A stretch of 64,000 nt of DNA from Edaphobacter modestus (lineage in GTDB: Bacteria; Acidobacteriota; Terriglobia; Terriglobales; Acidobacteriaceae). The stretch spans positions 4,898,001-4,962,000 of the forward strand of contig NZ_SHKW01000001.1 in assembly GCF_004217555.1 (NCBI RefSeq). The letters run 5' to 3'. The notes beneath the pieces were generated by a model, which saw only the letters and a list, made by a program, of their open reading frames with translations, was not told the origin of the DNA and searched no databases. The translations under genes were made by a program, and so were the position numbers. Shown here piece by piece: positions 1 to 8,582 of the stretch (positions are counted from its first letter, which is position 1; every line of letters begins with the position of its first letter).

Positions 1-78
1 GCTGCTTGAAGTTGTTTCCACTCGTTAGTTAGCTGCCGTTCTCAAGTGCGAGGTGCGGTACGTTTGGGTGCAGACTAA

Positions 79-1815
79 CTACTCGATGATGCGGGCGACT
101 ACGTCGTAGTCGTGGGACTCGGTGATCTCGGCGCGGTAGAAGGTACCTCGCACGAGTTCTTCGTGGGGTCCGAAGTCGTTGATGAAGACCTTGCCGTCGA
201 TCTCGGGGGCGTGCTGGATGGTGCGGCCCTCCCAGAGAAGCTCGGTCTCTTCGGACTCGCCTTCGATGAGGAGGTCAATTTCGCGGCCTACCCACTCGGC
301 TTTCGCCTTCGCGCTGATCTTCTGCTGGAGCTTCATCAGCTTGCGGCGGCGGCCCTGGATGGTGCGCTCGGGGACCTTGAGTTCGGCGTTGAGTTCGAAG
401 GCCTTGGCGCCCTCTTCGTCGGAGTAGGTGAAGACTCCGAGCCAGTCGATGCGCGCGGCCTTGATGAAGGCTTCGAGTTCCTTGTAGTCCTCTTCGGTCT
501 CGCCCGGGAACCCCACAATGAACGACGTCCGGATGACGATGCCGGGGACTGTGCGGCGCGCCTTCTCGATGAGGTCGAGGAAGATCTGTGCGTTGCCGCC
601 TCGCTTCATGCGTTTGAGAACACTGGCGCTCGCGTGTTGCAGCGGAACATCGAGGTACTTCGCGATGTTGTCGTGGCGCGCCATCGTTTCGAGCAGTCGC
701 GTCGTCACCTTGTTGGGGTATGTGTAGAGGAAGCGGAGCCACTTGAGGCCGGGCAGCGCGGCGAGTGCTTCGAGCAGTTGCGCGAGACCGTCGGTGAGTC
801 CGAGGTCTTCGCCGTAGCAGGTTGTGTCCTGGCCGATGAGCGTAATCTCGCGGACGCCCTGTGCGATGAGGTTCTCGGCCTCGGCGACGATGGAGGACAT
901 GCGGCGAGAGCGGAACTTTCCGCGAAGCTGCGGGATGATGCAGAAGCTGCAGGGATGATCGCAACCTTCAGCAATCTTGATGTAGGCGCTCGACCGAGGT
1001 GTCGAGAGGATGCGCGGCGTTTCGTCGGAGTAGAGGTACTCGGGCAGTGCGGCGGTGGCTCCGTCCCAGGCTTCGCGGGAGAAGCGGCCTTGTTTTTCCC
1101 GCAGGTCGCCTTCGGCGCGGAAGGAGACCGCAGATCCTTCGGCTGCGGCTGCGCCTCCGCTCGGGATGACACCTTTTTTTTTACCGAGTTCTTTTGCGTG
1201 TTCGAGCTGGAGTTGTGTCCCTTGCTCGGTGGGGTGCGAGTGCTGGTGGACGGCACTGTGGGCCCGGGCGGCGAGCGCCTGCGGGTGAATGTTGGACTGC
1301 GGCAGGATGTTGAACGGCGAGTCCTGTGGAGCGGATTTCGGGGTCAGGCCGGCGGCGTTCAGGATGGCCTCCAGCTCTCCGGTTCCGACGACGGCGTCGA
1401 CCTCGGGGATGTTTCTCCGGATCTCGTCGCGGTAGCGTTCGACCAGGCAGCCGGCGACGATGAGGCGCTGGGCTCGTCCACCGTTGGCCTGCTTGTGCTG
1501 AACCATCTCGAGGATGGTGTTTACGGACTCCTGCTTGGCGGAGTCGATGAAGCTGCAGGTGTTGACGACGAGGATCTCTGCGTCTTCGGCGTTGGGTGTG
1601 AGCTCGCCTCCAGCGGAGTGGAGCAGGCCCATCATGACTTCGGAGTCGACCAGATTCTTGGGGCAGCCGAGAGAGACGAAGCCAATCTTTGGCCGCGGGA
1701 AGCCGGCTTCAGCCTGCGGATGAGTCTCAGTTGTCGCCGGAAGAGTCACAGCCTCTAAGTTTAGCAGTTTTCCGCGGTTCGTGGGGCGGCGACCCCTTCC
1801 CCAGAAATGCGTCAA
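79..1815 (-). CDS. rimO: Ribosomal protein S12 methylthiotransferase RimO
   Basis: A radical-SAM enzyme that methylthiolates an aspartate of ribosomal protein S12. The N-terminal MTTase domain starts at KIGFVSLGCPKNLVDSE (about residue 43). The radical-SAM cluster motif is CDHPCSFC, followed by IIPQLRGKFRSR, and a TRAM-like domain ends the protein. At 578 aa it is longer than the usual 430-480 aa. The excess is an insertion of roughly 90-100 residues in the linker between the MTTase and radical-SAM domains, part of which is encoded by a dispersed repeat (1127-1173). The start is uncertain: the longest frame begins at a TTG with no clear ribosome site, and a GTG at 1749 also leaves the MTTase domain whole. 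Identity is secure; the N-terminus is not. Confidence 0.93.
   Translation of the reverse strand: MTHFWGRGRRPTNRGKLLNLEAVTLPATTETHPQAEAGFPRPKIGFVSLGCPKNLVDSEVMMGLLHSAGGELTPNAEDAEILVVNTCSFIDSAKQESVNTILEMVQHKQANGGRAQRLIVAGCLVERYRDEIRRNIPEVDAVVGTGELEAILNAAGLTPKSAPQDSPFNILPQSNIHPQALAARAHSAVHQHSHPTEQGTQLQLEHAKELGKKKGVIPSGGAAAAEGSAVSFRAEGDLREKQGRFSREAWDGATAALPEYLYSDETPRILSTPRSSAYIKIAEGCDHPCSFCIIPQLRGKFRSRRMSSIVAEAENLIAQGVREITLIGQDTTCYGEDLGLTDGLAQLLEALAALPGLKWLRFLYTYPNKVTTRLLETMARHDNIAKYLDVPLQHASASVLKRMKRGGNAQIFLDLIEKARRTVPGIVIRTSFIVGFPGETEEDYKELEAFIKAARIDWLGVFTYSDEEGAKAFELNAELKVPERTIQGRRRKLMKLQQKISAKAKAEWVGREIDLLIEGESEETELLWEGRTIQHAPEIDGKVFINDFGPHEELVRGTFYRAEITESHDYDVVARIIE
1127..1173 (-). repeat. 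Dispersed GTCATCC-type repeat translated inside rimO
   Basis: Read on the minus strand this stretch starts GTCATCCCGAGCGGAG and ends GCCGAAGGATCTGCGGT, which matches both ends of the repeats at 3421-3654 and 53860-53917. Here it lacks their central hairpin and is read in frame as about RimO residues 216-231 (VIPSGGAAAAEGSAVS). It directly follows a run of nine A in the coding strand, encoding three lysines. Confidence 0.75.
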
Positions 1816-2185
1816 AATATTGATTCTGAATAACTTAGTTCCGGACCTGCGTATAAAGCTCCATGTTTTATGGATGAGATGACGGTAAAATATTCAAAAC
1901 AAAGGGTATATATCTTCCATCCGCTCGCGGTGCTCTCGTTCTGTTCTTTATTTCTATTTTACCGAGGCGGACTCATCGTTTCGGCATTTTTCCTGATACT
2001 GCAAGTCGTTTATTTTATGAGGTTTATTTGTGTTCCGCGAGGACGCCGGGCTTGACACGAGGAGCGGGTTAAAGAAAGTCACCCATCGAGGTCGCCCTCG
2101 ATGGGTGGATCGTACCGGAATCAATTGCTTGAGACCTATACGGTGGACGTGCATACCGAATCAGGAGATCAAGACAAATTTGCAA
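1816..2185. other. Intergenic region, no convincing gene
   Basis: AT-richer DNA between rimO and the PEP-CTERM gene. A 61-codon frame at 1870-2055 could encode two hydrophobic stretches, but it has no recognisable homologue or ribosome site. The only clear structure is the hairpin at 2080-2107. Confidence 0.5.
2080..2107. terminator. Perfect 11-bp hairpin downstream of the PEP-CTERM gene
   Basis: CACCCATCGAG, a 6-base loop, then CTCGATGGGTG. It lies about 80 bases past the stop of the minus-strand PEP-CTERM gene. On that strand it is followed by a T-rich stretch (ACTTTCTTT), so it could be the terminator of that gene. There is no uninterrupted T-run. Confidence 0.45.
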
Positions 2186-2737
2186 TTACGACAGGCGACG
2201 CTTGAGGGCTCCTGCAGCGCCGATGAGACCGGTGCCGAGCAGCATGAGGGTGGAGGGCTCAGGAACAGCCGAGGGGTTGCTGACCGCCGTGGCGGAGAAG
2301 GTTACAGCTCCGGTCGCCTGAGTGGAGAAGAAAAGGTTGGCGAGAGTGGGATCGAATCCAGCGGCGGTGATGGTGCCGGTTCCGGTGAAGTTGCCGAAGT
2401 TGCCGGTGTGGTCACTTACGACAGAGTCAAGCGTGAAGGTTAGGAGGGTGCTTCCGCTGCCGAAGACGAGCGAGGCAGAACCGGGAACGTAGCTGGCATA
2501 GTTGATGGGCGAGGTGATGATGCCAGCCTCACCGGCGGTGAGAAGGGTCGTGAAGTCGCCCATAATGGTGCTGGCTGCGCCTACATTGATGGTGTTGGGG
2601 GTAAAGTCCAACGAGCTTCCGTTATCGGTGACAGCCGTACCCGTAACGGAGAACTGACCGGTGATAGGGGTGGCATGCAGCGCCGGAGCAACTGCAAGGG
2701 CCGCGAGTACAACGAGAGAAGACAAGAATTTCTTCAC
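2186..2737 (-). CDS. PEP-CTERM sorting domain protein
   Basis: A 183-aa secreted protein. A signal peptide (MKKFLSSLVVLAALAVAPALHA) precedes a Thr/Ser/Gly-rich body. The C-terminus has the tripartite sorting signal: AVPEPSTLML, a hydrophobic helix (LLGTGLIGAAGAL) and a basic tail (KRRLS). In this family the tail is recognised by an exosortase and the mature protein goes to the surface or extracellular matrix. No exosortase gene is in the window. The body has no recognised domain, so the function is unknown. Confidence 0.88.
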   Translation of the reverse strand: MKKFLSSLVVLAALAVAPALHATPITGQFSVTGTAVTDNGSSLDFTPNTINVGAASTIMGDFTTLLTAGEAGIITSPINYASYVPGSASLVFGSGSTLLTFTLDSVVSDHTGNFGNFTGTGTITAAGFDPTLANLFFSTQATGAVTFSATAVSNPSAVPEPSTLMLLGTGLIGAAGALKRRLS

Positions 2738-3420
2738 AGAGTAAATCTCCTAAAGGACGAAAAGTTGATCGCGCAAGAACTGGTTGAGTGTTGCTGGTAA
2801 GTAGTAGATGCCCCTAAAGTTGTATTGCCTAGACTGAAAGATTTTTCTGACTAATGTGCAATAAATTGCGCGTGCTGCGCCGCCCAATATCTGTGCGGAT
2901 ATCGAGAGATAGAGCAGGGGCAAACACCACCTTAAAATTTTTTAAAGCATGCAAAACACTGCATGTTAAACGGGCAAAACCGGCCGATTATCGATCTAAA
3001 CGTTGATCGTGTATCAGTTGCAAGAGGGCTCGGTTTCGGCCCCAATCCCGCGTCCCGAGCGCAGATCATGATCTTTCGGAGAGTCTTGTTCGGATTCCGA
3101 TAAAGCGCGTGCATGCGCGATGAAGTTGAATCGTATTGCACGGGACGGAAGTGCCTGTGGTTTCAGCGGAAAGGATCTTTCGTGGCGCCTTATTGAGCAA
3201 GGCTTTGGCTGACGACTGTTCCAAGGCAGGAAGGCCGGGCCAAGGCTTACGCGTCCGCTTTGCTCACGGGTGTCGGTCTGAATGGATCTGCCGAAGGGGG
3301 ATAGCTGAACGTTGCCAAGCCGGCTCGATGACGCCGTAATGATGTTTCTACTCCAAATGTTTGAGTAAGCGCGCTCATCTTCACGAGTGCTTTTCATAGC
3401 CTCGATCATCCTTGTACAGG
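2738..3420. other. Long intergenic region without a supported gene
   Basis: About 680 bases. The part next to the PEP-CTERM gene is AT-rich and must carry its promoter. A 131-codon minus-strand frame at 3014-3409 has no recognisable domain, so it is not called. No RNA fold was recognised. Confidence 0.5.
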
Positions 3421-3654
3421 CCAGACGAACCGCAGGTCCTTCGACTGCACCTCTCGCGATGAGGCTGCGAGAGGCTTCGCTCAGGATGACACGCGGATCC
3501 AGGCGAACCGCAGGTCCTTCGACTGCACCTCTCGCGATGAGTTTGCGAGAGGCTTCGATCAGGATGACACGCGGATCCAGACGAACCGCAGGTCCTTCGG
3601 CTGCGCCTCTCGCGATGAGGCTGCGTGAGGCTTCGCTCAGGATGACACATGGAT
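3421..3654. repeat. Three tandem 78-bp copies of the dispersed hairpin repeat
   Basis: Copies begin at 3421, 3499 and 3577 (CCAGACGAACCGCAGG or near), so the period is exactly 78. Each holds GAACCGCAGGTCCTTCG at one end, GCTCAGGATGACAC (or near) at the other, and a central inverted repeat. In copy 1 this is CCTCTCGC at 3450-3457 pairing with GCGAGAGG at 3467-3474. Copies differ by a few substitutions. The array lies downstream of the GH1 gene. Confidence 0.88.
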
Positions 3655-3716
3655 GTAGTTGTGATGCGCTTTCAACGGCTGGCTGTAGGTGCGATGCGTC
3701 TTCAGCGAGGGAGGAA

Positions 3717-5180
3717 CTAGGCGAGACCGTTTCGTGCGATGACTTCTTTATAGAAGTGCGCGCTCAGCTTGGGCGTGCGCTTCTGCGTTTTGAAGTCGAC
3801 GTAGTGGATGCCGAAGCGATAGGCGTAGCCGTCGGCCCACTCGTAGTTGTCCATGAAGCTCCAGCAGAAGTAGCCCTTGACGGGAACGCCCTCGGAGACT
3901 CCGCGGTGGAGTTGGGTGAGGTAGTTGCGGAGGTACATGACGCGGTCGGTGTCGTAGACGTGGCCGTCGGGGGTGAGGACGTCGGTGGATGAGGCTCCGT
4001 TTTCGGTGATGTAGATCTCTTTGACTCCCCAGATCTCGGCGATGAGCTTGGGACCCCAGTAGAGGCCCTGCGGGCCGACGCGCAGCCAGGGGCTCATCAT
4101 GTGCGGGTAGGAGGCTGGAGCCGGGACCACGGCGTAGCCGGCAGGTGCGCTGTCGGCGCGGACCCAGGTGGTGGTGTAGTTGTTGAGGCCGACGAAGTCG
4201 ATGGGGGAGCCGATGGCCTTCATGTCGGCGGCGGTGAACTTTGGCGCGTTGGCTCCGTGGTGGGCGAGATAGGCGTCGGTGTACTTGCCTTCGAGGACGG
4301 CGGTCAGGTAGCCGGCGTTCTCTTCGCGCGTGGCCTTGCGGGCTGCGGCGATGTGTTCGGCGGTCTCGATGACAGGAGCACAGGCTTCGGCGTTTTCGGC
4401 GAGGCCAACTTTGACTCCCGGCTTCGCGTGAGCGCGGATGGCCTGAACGCCGAGGCCGTGCGCGAGGACAGCGTGGTGGCGCACCTGATTGACCTTCGCG
4501 ACGGAGAGCTTGAGGCCGGGTGCGTGGCGGCCATCGCGGTAGCCGATGTCGACGAAGGACTTCATCTCGTTGAGGGTCATGAAGTGCTTGACGCGGTCGG
4601 AGAGATGCTGGGCGACGTAACCGGCATACGCGGCGAAGGCCTCGGAGGTATCGCGGGACTGCCAGCCGCCCTTGTCTTCGAGGGCCTGGGGGAGATCCCA
4701 GTGGAAGAGGGTGCAGTAGGGCTGGATGCCGTTGGCGAGAAGCTGGTCTACGAGGCGGCTGTAGAAGTCGATGCCCTTGGGGTTGGGAGCTCCGGTTCCG
4801 TTGGGGAAGATGCGCGGCCAGGCGACGGAGAAGCGGTAGGTCTTGAGGCCGAGGGCCTTCATGAGCTGCACATCTTCTTTGTAGCGGTGGTAGTGGTCAT
4901 TGGCGACGTCGCCGGTGTCGCCGTTGTTGGTCTTGCCGGGAGTGTGGGAGAAGGTATCCCAGATGGAGACGCCGCGGCCGTCTTCCTTGACCGCGCCTTC
5001 GACCTGATAGGAGGCTGTGGCCGATCCCCAGAGGAAGCCCTTGGGGAAGAGGTGAGGAGCCGGGGCGGTGGAAGGAGTATCGGCAGGGGCTGCGGCAGCG
5101 AGGGCGGGAAGAGCGGAGGGAGCGAGGGCGGCGGAGCCGAAGAGCTTCGCGAATTCACGTCTGGAAAATCGATTTAGCAC
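3717..5180 (-). CDS. Tat-exported family 1 glycoside hydrolase (beta-glucosidase)
   Basis: A 487-aa GH1 enzyme expected to release glucose or related sugars from beta-glucosides by the retaining mechanism. The fold starts at FPKGFLWGSATASYQVEGA. The acid/base glutamate is E205 in TLNEMKS and the nucleophile is E393 in ITENGAS. The N-terminus, SRREFAKLFGSAALAPSALP, is a twin-arginine signal, so the enzyme is probably exported folded. The start chosen is a GTG at 5180 behind AAGGGG; the frame stays open far upstream, but that part only shadows the acyltransferase gene. An exported GH1 beside a pectinesterase suggests use of plant polymers. Confidence 0.92.
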   Translation of the reverse strand: MLNRFSRREFAKLFGSAALAPSALPALAAAAPADTPSTAPAPHLFPKGFLWGSATASYQVEGAVKEDGRGVSIWDTFSHTPGKTNNGDTGDVANDHYHRYKEDVQLMKALGLKTYRFSVAWPRIFPNGTGAPNPKGIDFYSRLVDQLLANGIQPYCTLFHWDLPQALEDKGGWQSRDTSEAFAAYAGYVAQHLSDRVKHFMTLNEMKSFVDIGYRDGRHAPGLKLSVAKVNQVRHHAVLAHGLGVQAIRAHAKPGVKVGLAENAEACAPVIETAEHIAAARKATREENAGYLTAVLEGKYTDAYLAHHGANAPKFTAADMKAIGSPIDFVGLNNYTTTWVRADSAPAGYAVVPAPASYPHMMSPWLRVGPQGLYWGPKLIAEIWGVKEIYITENGASSTDVLTPDGHVYDTDRVMYLRNYLTQLHRGVSEGVPVKGYFCWSFMDNYEWADGYAYRFGIHYVDFKTQKRTPKLSAHFYKEVIARNGLA

Positions 5181-5272
5181 TGGGTATTTCCCCTTGTTGA
5201 GGTGTGGAGGAAGTGTAGACGTTTCGAGCGACGGGTGCCAAGCGGATGGGCTTGTCTGGCCCTTTGTTGGAG

Positions 5273-6451
5273 TCAGACCTGAGCGGGGATGGCTGGTTCC
5301 GGTGCGCTTGCAGCGCCAGCAGCCTTGCGGCGAATCGTGCGGTTCATGGGTTCGGAATAAAACGCGGCCACGAGCGATCCAAGGACACCTGCGCATCCGA
5401 TGGTTGTGATGAAAAGCAAGGGCACGACTTGAAGGGGCTTGCCGAGATGCACGAACATCTCGAAGAGAGCCATGACGACGAACACATGAGTCAGGTAGAT
5501 CTCGTAACTGTTGCGGCCGAGGATGAGGAGGGGAGACAGCAGACGTGGAGCTCTCCAGGATGATTGTGTGGCGGCGGCGATGGTCAGGCTGGTCCCGATG
5601 GCCAGCACGGTCATATTCAATCCGTTTCTTCCCAGGCCCCAGGTGTAGGCCTTTATGGAGAAGCACAGGCTGAAGGTCAGCAATGCGAAGCCGGCAATTC
5701 CGCTGAGCCTGATGGATGGCCTTGAGAGGCGCTTGTTCGAGAGAAGGAGGGCGGTCAGGCAGCCGAGGGCGATGGCGTCCATCCCTCCCAGGTAGGAATA
5801 CTCTCGCCACACCGGATTGGGATTGAAGGCTCGGGCTCGCGCGAAGGGGCCTACGATGACGAAGAGCATCAGCAGGGGGATCAGGAGTTTTTTGGTTCGC
5901 AGAAGACGAACGGCGAGAGGAAAGAAGAGATAGAACATCTCCTCGACGGAGAGCGACCAGAGGATGTCCCAGCTGGCGGGGAGATAATCGCGCGTTGCTT
6001 CGAGGAGATTGATGTGAAAGGTGAGTGCAGCGAGAAGTGCGCGGCCCAGTCCGCCAGTCTTTGGTGAGACAACGTAGCCAGTCACATGCGCGAGATGCAG
6101 GCCGCTCAAGATGCAGAGCAGAAGAAGCAGCAGCGGTGCGATGCGGGCAAAGCGCAGGACGTAGAAGTCTTTTACGGAGAGCGCGTGGAGCGATCCCCAG
6201 CGCCGGATGCTGGTGGAAGTGATCAGGAAGCCGGAGATCACGAAGAACATCTGCACGCCAAACTGGCCGTTCCACACGAGGGAAGAGACGAGCTGCGGGG
6301 AAAGCCCTTTCGTGTAGGGAACCTTCGCGGAGAGCAGACGCATGTTGACGTGGTTCATCAGGACGAAGAGGATCGACAGTCCACGCAGGAGATCGACGCC
6401 GTCGATTCTGCCCCAGTCTCGAGTCATGCTGGTGGTTGGAGAGGAGCGCAT
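5273..6451 (-). CDS. Acyltransferase 3 family membrane protein
   Basis: A 392-aa integral membrane O-acyltransferase of the OafA/YrhL type. The N-terminus has the family signature GVDLLRGLSILFVLMNHVN, with arginine and histidine in the first helix, followed by about ten hydrophobic segments. WDILWSLSVEEMFYLFFP matches the conserved WSLxxEexFY motif. Such proteins acetylate or acylate cell-surface sugars; the acceptor cannot be inferred here. It lies 92 bases upstream of the GH1 gene on the same strand, without obvious coupling. Confidence 0.88.
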   Translation of the reverse strand: MRSSPTTSMTRDWGRIDGVDLLRGLSILFVLMNHVNMRLLSAKVPYTKGLSPQLVSSLVWNGQFGVQMFFVISGFLITSTSIRRWGSLHALSVKDFYVLRFARIAPLLLLLLCILSGLHLAHVTGYVVSPKTGGLGRALLAALTFHINLLEATRDYLPASWDILWSLSVEEMFYLFFPLAVRLLRTKKLLIPLLMLFVIVGPFARARAFNPNPVWREYSYLGGMDAIALGCLTALLLSNKRLSRPSIRLSGIAGFALLTFSLCFSIKAYTWGLGRNGLNMTVLAIGTSLTIAAATQSSWRAPRLLSPLLILGRNSYEIYLTHVFVVMALFEMFVHLGKPLQVVPLLFITTIGCAGVLGSLVAAFYSEPMNRTIRRKAAGAASAPEPAIPAQV

Positions 6452-6648
6452 CGTCTCCGTATCTTACGGGAGCTTCTTTGCGGGAAGGTATTGTTTTGCC
6501 CGCCGGGCGGATATCGGATGCGACCAGGAAGGGCGCTCTCCGGAGAGTGGGGGCAGGAAAGACAGGGCCTCGCTGTAAGAGTGGCCCTGTCATCTTCCAG
6601 AGTTCGGGTTCGCCGGGAGAACGAGACGGGAATGTAATCCGGTGCGGG

Positions 6649-7212
6649 TTATTTGGGGGGAGGGGGAGGATAGTTTTTCAGCAGCTTTGTAACTGCCTTA
6701 TCGAGATTTTTCTGGCGCTTATCAGGTTTTGCCTTCGGGTCGAGGGTTTTGCTCGCAACCCCTCGCCAGACGAGATCCTTCTGAGTCACGTCATACATAT
6801 CCAAAGCCAATTGTCCGTTGTAAATCGTTGAGGTTTGACCGGTGGACATTCCTCCACCCGCGCCATACCATCCTCCACGGCCCCAGCCTGGACCATAGCC
6901 CCAACCGCCGCTGTCGAAGGAGGTGTATTGCTTCTCGGTTGAGACGGCGACCTGGTAGGCGACGAAGAGATCGGCGTTATCTCCCTCGACCTTACTCAGG
7001 CCCTTGGTTGCCAATGCAGAATCAAACGAAGCCTTGATCTGTTTGTCGATGAGGTCGTCTACCTGTTGTGCGTCCTTGAGCGTGACCCATTTGTAGGTTT
7101 TGAACTTGGAGAAATCGGTACCCTTGTCGAAGTTGTACCGAACGTCCTGGCCAAAAGCGCTGCTCGCGACCATGAGCAACAGGGCCAGACAGAGGAACGA
7201 AATCCTTTTCAT
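6649..7212 (-). CDS. DUF4136 domain secreted protein
   Basis: A 187-aa protein with a signal peptide (MKRISFLCLALLLMVASSAFG), cleaved before QDVRYNFDKG. The body fits DUF4136: an opening YNFDKGTDFSKFKTYKW, a Gly/Trp/Tyr-rich loop (GGWGYGPGWGRGGWYGAGGG) and LALDMYDVTQKDLVWRGVAS near the end. There is no lipobox cysteine, so it is probably periplasmic rather than a lipoprotein. The family function is unknown. The C-terminus ends in a polyproline run. Confidence 0.82.
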   Translation of the reverse strand: MKRISFLCLALLLMVASSAFGQDVRYNFDKGTDFSKFKTYKWVTLKDAQQVDDLIDKQIKASFDSALATKGLSKVEGDNADLFVAYQVAVSTEKQYTSFDSGGWGYGPGWGRGGWYGAGGGMSTGQTSTIYNGQLALDMYDVTQKDLVWRGVASKTLDPKAKPDKRQKNLDKAVTKLLKNYPPPPPK

Positions 7213-7368
7213 ACCCAGTCTCCTATCTGTATTTCCTAGACCAGCAATCCTGGATCAGCTTCGAGTTGATATCGCCAACGCGAATGGTAGCGGCTGCAAC
7301 GATAGCCGGAAACTGTTAATTATGCCAGTGGGCACTTTTAGAGAACCTGAATTCTTTCGCGCTGAATC

Positions 7369-8385
7369 TCAGGGGAGGTTTTTTGCTTCGGCGATGGGGT
7401 CCCAGTGGTCCTGGCCGGAAAGAAAATTCTGCGGAAGAAACTGGTTTGCCTGCTGGGAGGTGAGTTGGTGGGACCAGGGGACGCGGGCGGTGAAGTTGGC
7501 CCCGGGGCCGGAGTTGCCGAATTCGGCGAAGAAGGCGGTCTGCTCGTTGGAGGCCTTGCCCCAGTTGTCCCAGCCCTGCGGGGCGAGGGTGACTGGCAGC
7601 TCGGTGTGGATGTAGACGACGCGCGAGTAGGGCCGCCAGGGACGGCCGAGGAAGAAGTGCTTGCCGGCGAGCGCGGCATCGTCGGCGGTGACGCGGCTGT
7701 TGACGATGACATAGCCGGTGGATTGGTCGGCGCTGGTTCGCGACTGCGCGGTGAGGAAGCCGGGGGAGAGCTCGTGGAGCTCGCTGCGGTCGAAGACGGC
7801 CTGAGCGTTGCCGAAGATGAAGTCGACGGTGCCTTCGATGTAGGTGTCGAGGTAGTACTGGCGGCCGTAGTCGGCGAAGAGGGTGTCCTGGTGGCCGAGG
7901 ATGCGGCAGTGTTTGAAGATGGCGCGGTCGGAGCGGACGGCAATGGCGACGGCCTGACCGGTGTTGCCGGCGGTGTTCTCGAAGGTGAGATTGTCGGCCT
8001 CGAAGCCAGGGGCGTCGACGCGCACGGTCTCGGTGAAGAAGGTTCCGCCTGCCTGTTTGGCGTTGAGAGAGTTGCTGATGACGACGTCTTCGGGGTTTTT
8101 GCCCATGCCGACGAAGGTGATGTTGGAGTGGTTCTGGGTGACGATGACGCGCTCGTGGTAGGTGCCGGGCTCGATCTCTATATAGACGCGGCCGGGCTTC
8201 CCATCTTTGCCGCGAGCGGGGCCGGCGAAGGGGTGATGGTCCATGGCCATCTGGATGGTGGGAAACTCGGTGGTGCCTTCGATGCCGGTCTTGACGCTCT
8301 GCGCGACGCGGACATGGACGTCCTGCGCGAGGGAGGCCCATGGACATAGGGACGCGGCGAGGAGAAGTGGCAGAACCAATCGCAT
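7369..8385 (-). CDS. Pectinesterase (carbohydrate esterase family 8)
   Basis: A 338-aa secreted enzyme that removes methyl esters from pectin. The signal peptide is MRLVLPLLLAASLCPWASLAQ. The right-handed beta-helix core has the family motifs: GHQDTLFADYGRQYYLDTYIEG (the Q-D-T region), VDFIFGNAQAVFD with the catalytic aspartate, and LGRPWRPYSRVVYIHTEL with the conserved arginine. It is transcribed alone, 156 bases upstream of the DUF4136 gene. Confidence 0.92.
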   Translation of the reverse strand: MRLVLPLLLAASLCPWASLAQDVHVRVAQSVKTGIEGTTEFPTIQMAMDHHPFAGPARGKDGKPGRVYIEIEPGTYHERVIVTQNHSNITFVGMGKNPEDVVISNSLNAKQAGGTFFTETVRVDAPGFEADNLTFENTAGNTGQAVAIAVRSDRAIFKHCRILGHQDTLFADYGRQYYLDTYIEGTVDFIFGNAQAVFDRSELHELSPGFLTAQSRTSADQSTGYVIVNSRVTADDAALAGKHFFLGRPWRPYSRVVYIHTELPVTLAPQGWDNWGKASNEQTAFFAEFGNSGPGANFTARVPWSHQLTSQQANQFLPQNFLSGQDHWDPIAEAKNLP

Positions 8386-8442
8386 GGGTGAAAAGAGTAT
8401 CAGGGTAATGAGCGGGTTGGGAATGAATGGTTTACGCCGATT

Positions 8443-8470
8443 TTGGGTGTGGATTTCCGGATGTTAGAAT
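8443..8470 (+). promoter_or_regulatory. Predicted sigma-70-type promoter of the SRP RNA
   Basis: A TTGGGT element at 8443-8448 and TAGAAT at 8465-8470 are 16 bases apart. Transcription would start 7-8 bases later, at the predicted 5' end of the RNA (8478). Confidence 0.6.
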
Positions 8471-8477
8471 GAGACGT

Positions 8478-8574
8478 GTGCCGGGTCCTACGCGACGTAA
8501 TCCCGCCAACCCCGCCAGGTCCGGAAGGAAGCAACGGTAACGGGTCATTACGGGCGCAGTAGGTCGCCCGGTAC
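8478..8574 (+). ncRNA. ffs: Signal recognition particle RNA, small bacterial type (4.5S)
   Basis: The hallmark domain IV sequence CCAGGTCCGGAAGGAAGCAA is at 8515-8534, with the GGAA tetraloop and the asymmetric-loop bases. The ends pair: GTGCCGGG at 8478-8485 with CCCGGTAC at 8567-8574, including one G-U. Six T follow at 8576-8581, forming an intrinsic terminator with the closing stem. At about 97 nt with no Alu domain, it is the short form that binds Ffh for co-translational targeting. Confidence 0.95.
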
Positions 8575-8582
8575 ATTTTTTA

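Noticed and set aside
112..1758. 548-codon plus-strand frame opposite rimO
   Set aside because: Shadow frame caused by GC-biased third codon positions; its translation has no domain, while the other strand encodes RimO.
1870..2055. 61-aa possible small membrane protein
   Set aside because: Hydrophobic but in AT-rich intergenic DNA, without a ribosome site or known family.
3014..3409. 131-aa minus-strand hypothetical protein
   Set aside because: No domain, atypical composition and no convincing start; cannot be separated from chance.
3421..3654. Three regular repeats considered as a CRISPR array
   Set aside because: The whole 78-bp unit is repeated, with no unique spacers between short repeats and no cas genes nearby.
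4101..5177. 358-codon plus-strand frame opposite the GH1 gene
   Set aside because: Gly/Val/Glu-rich antisense translation with no recognisable domain.
5181..6593. N-terminal extension of the GH1 reading frame
   Set aside because: These ~470 codons are Arg/Pro/Ser/His-rich out-of-frame sequence of the acyltransferase gene; the GH1 start with its Tat signal is at 5180.
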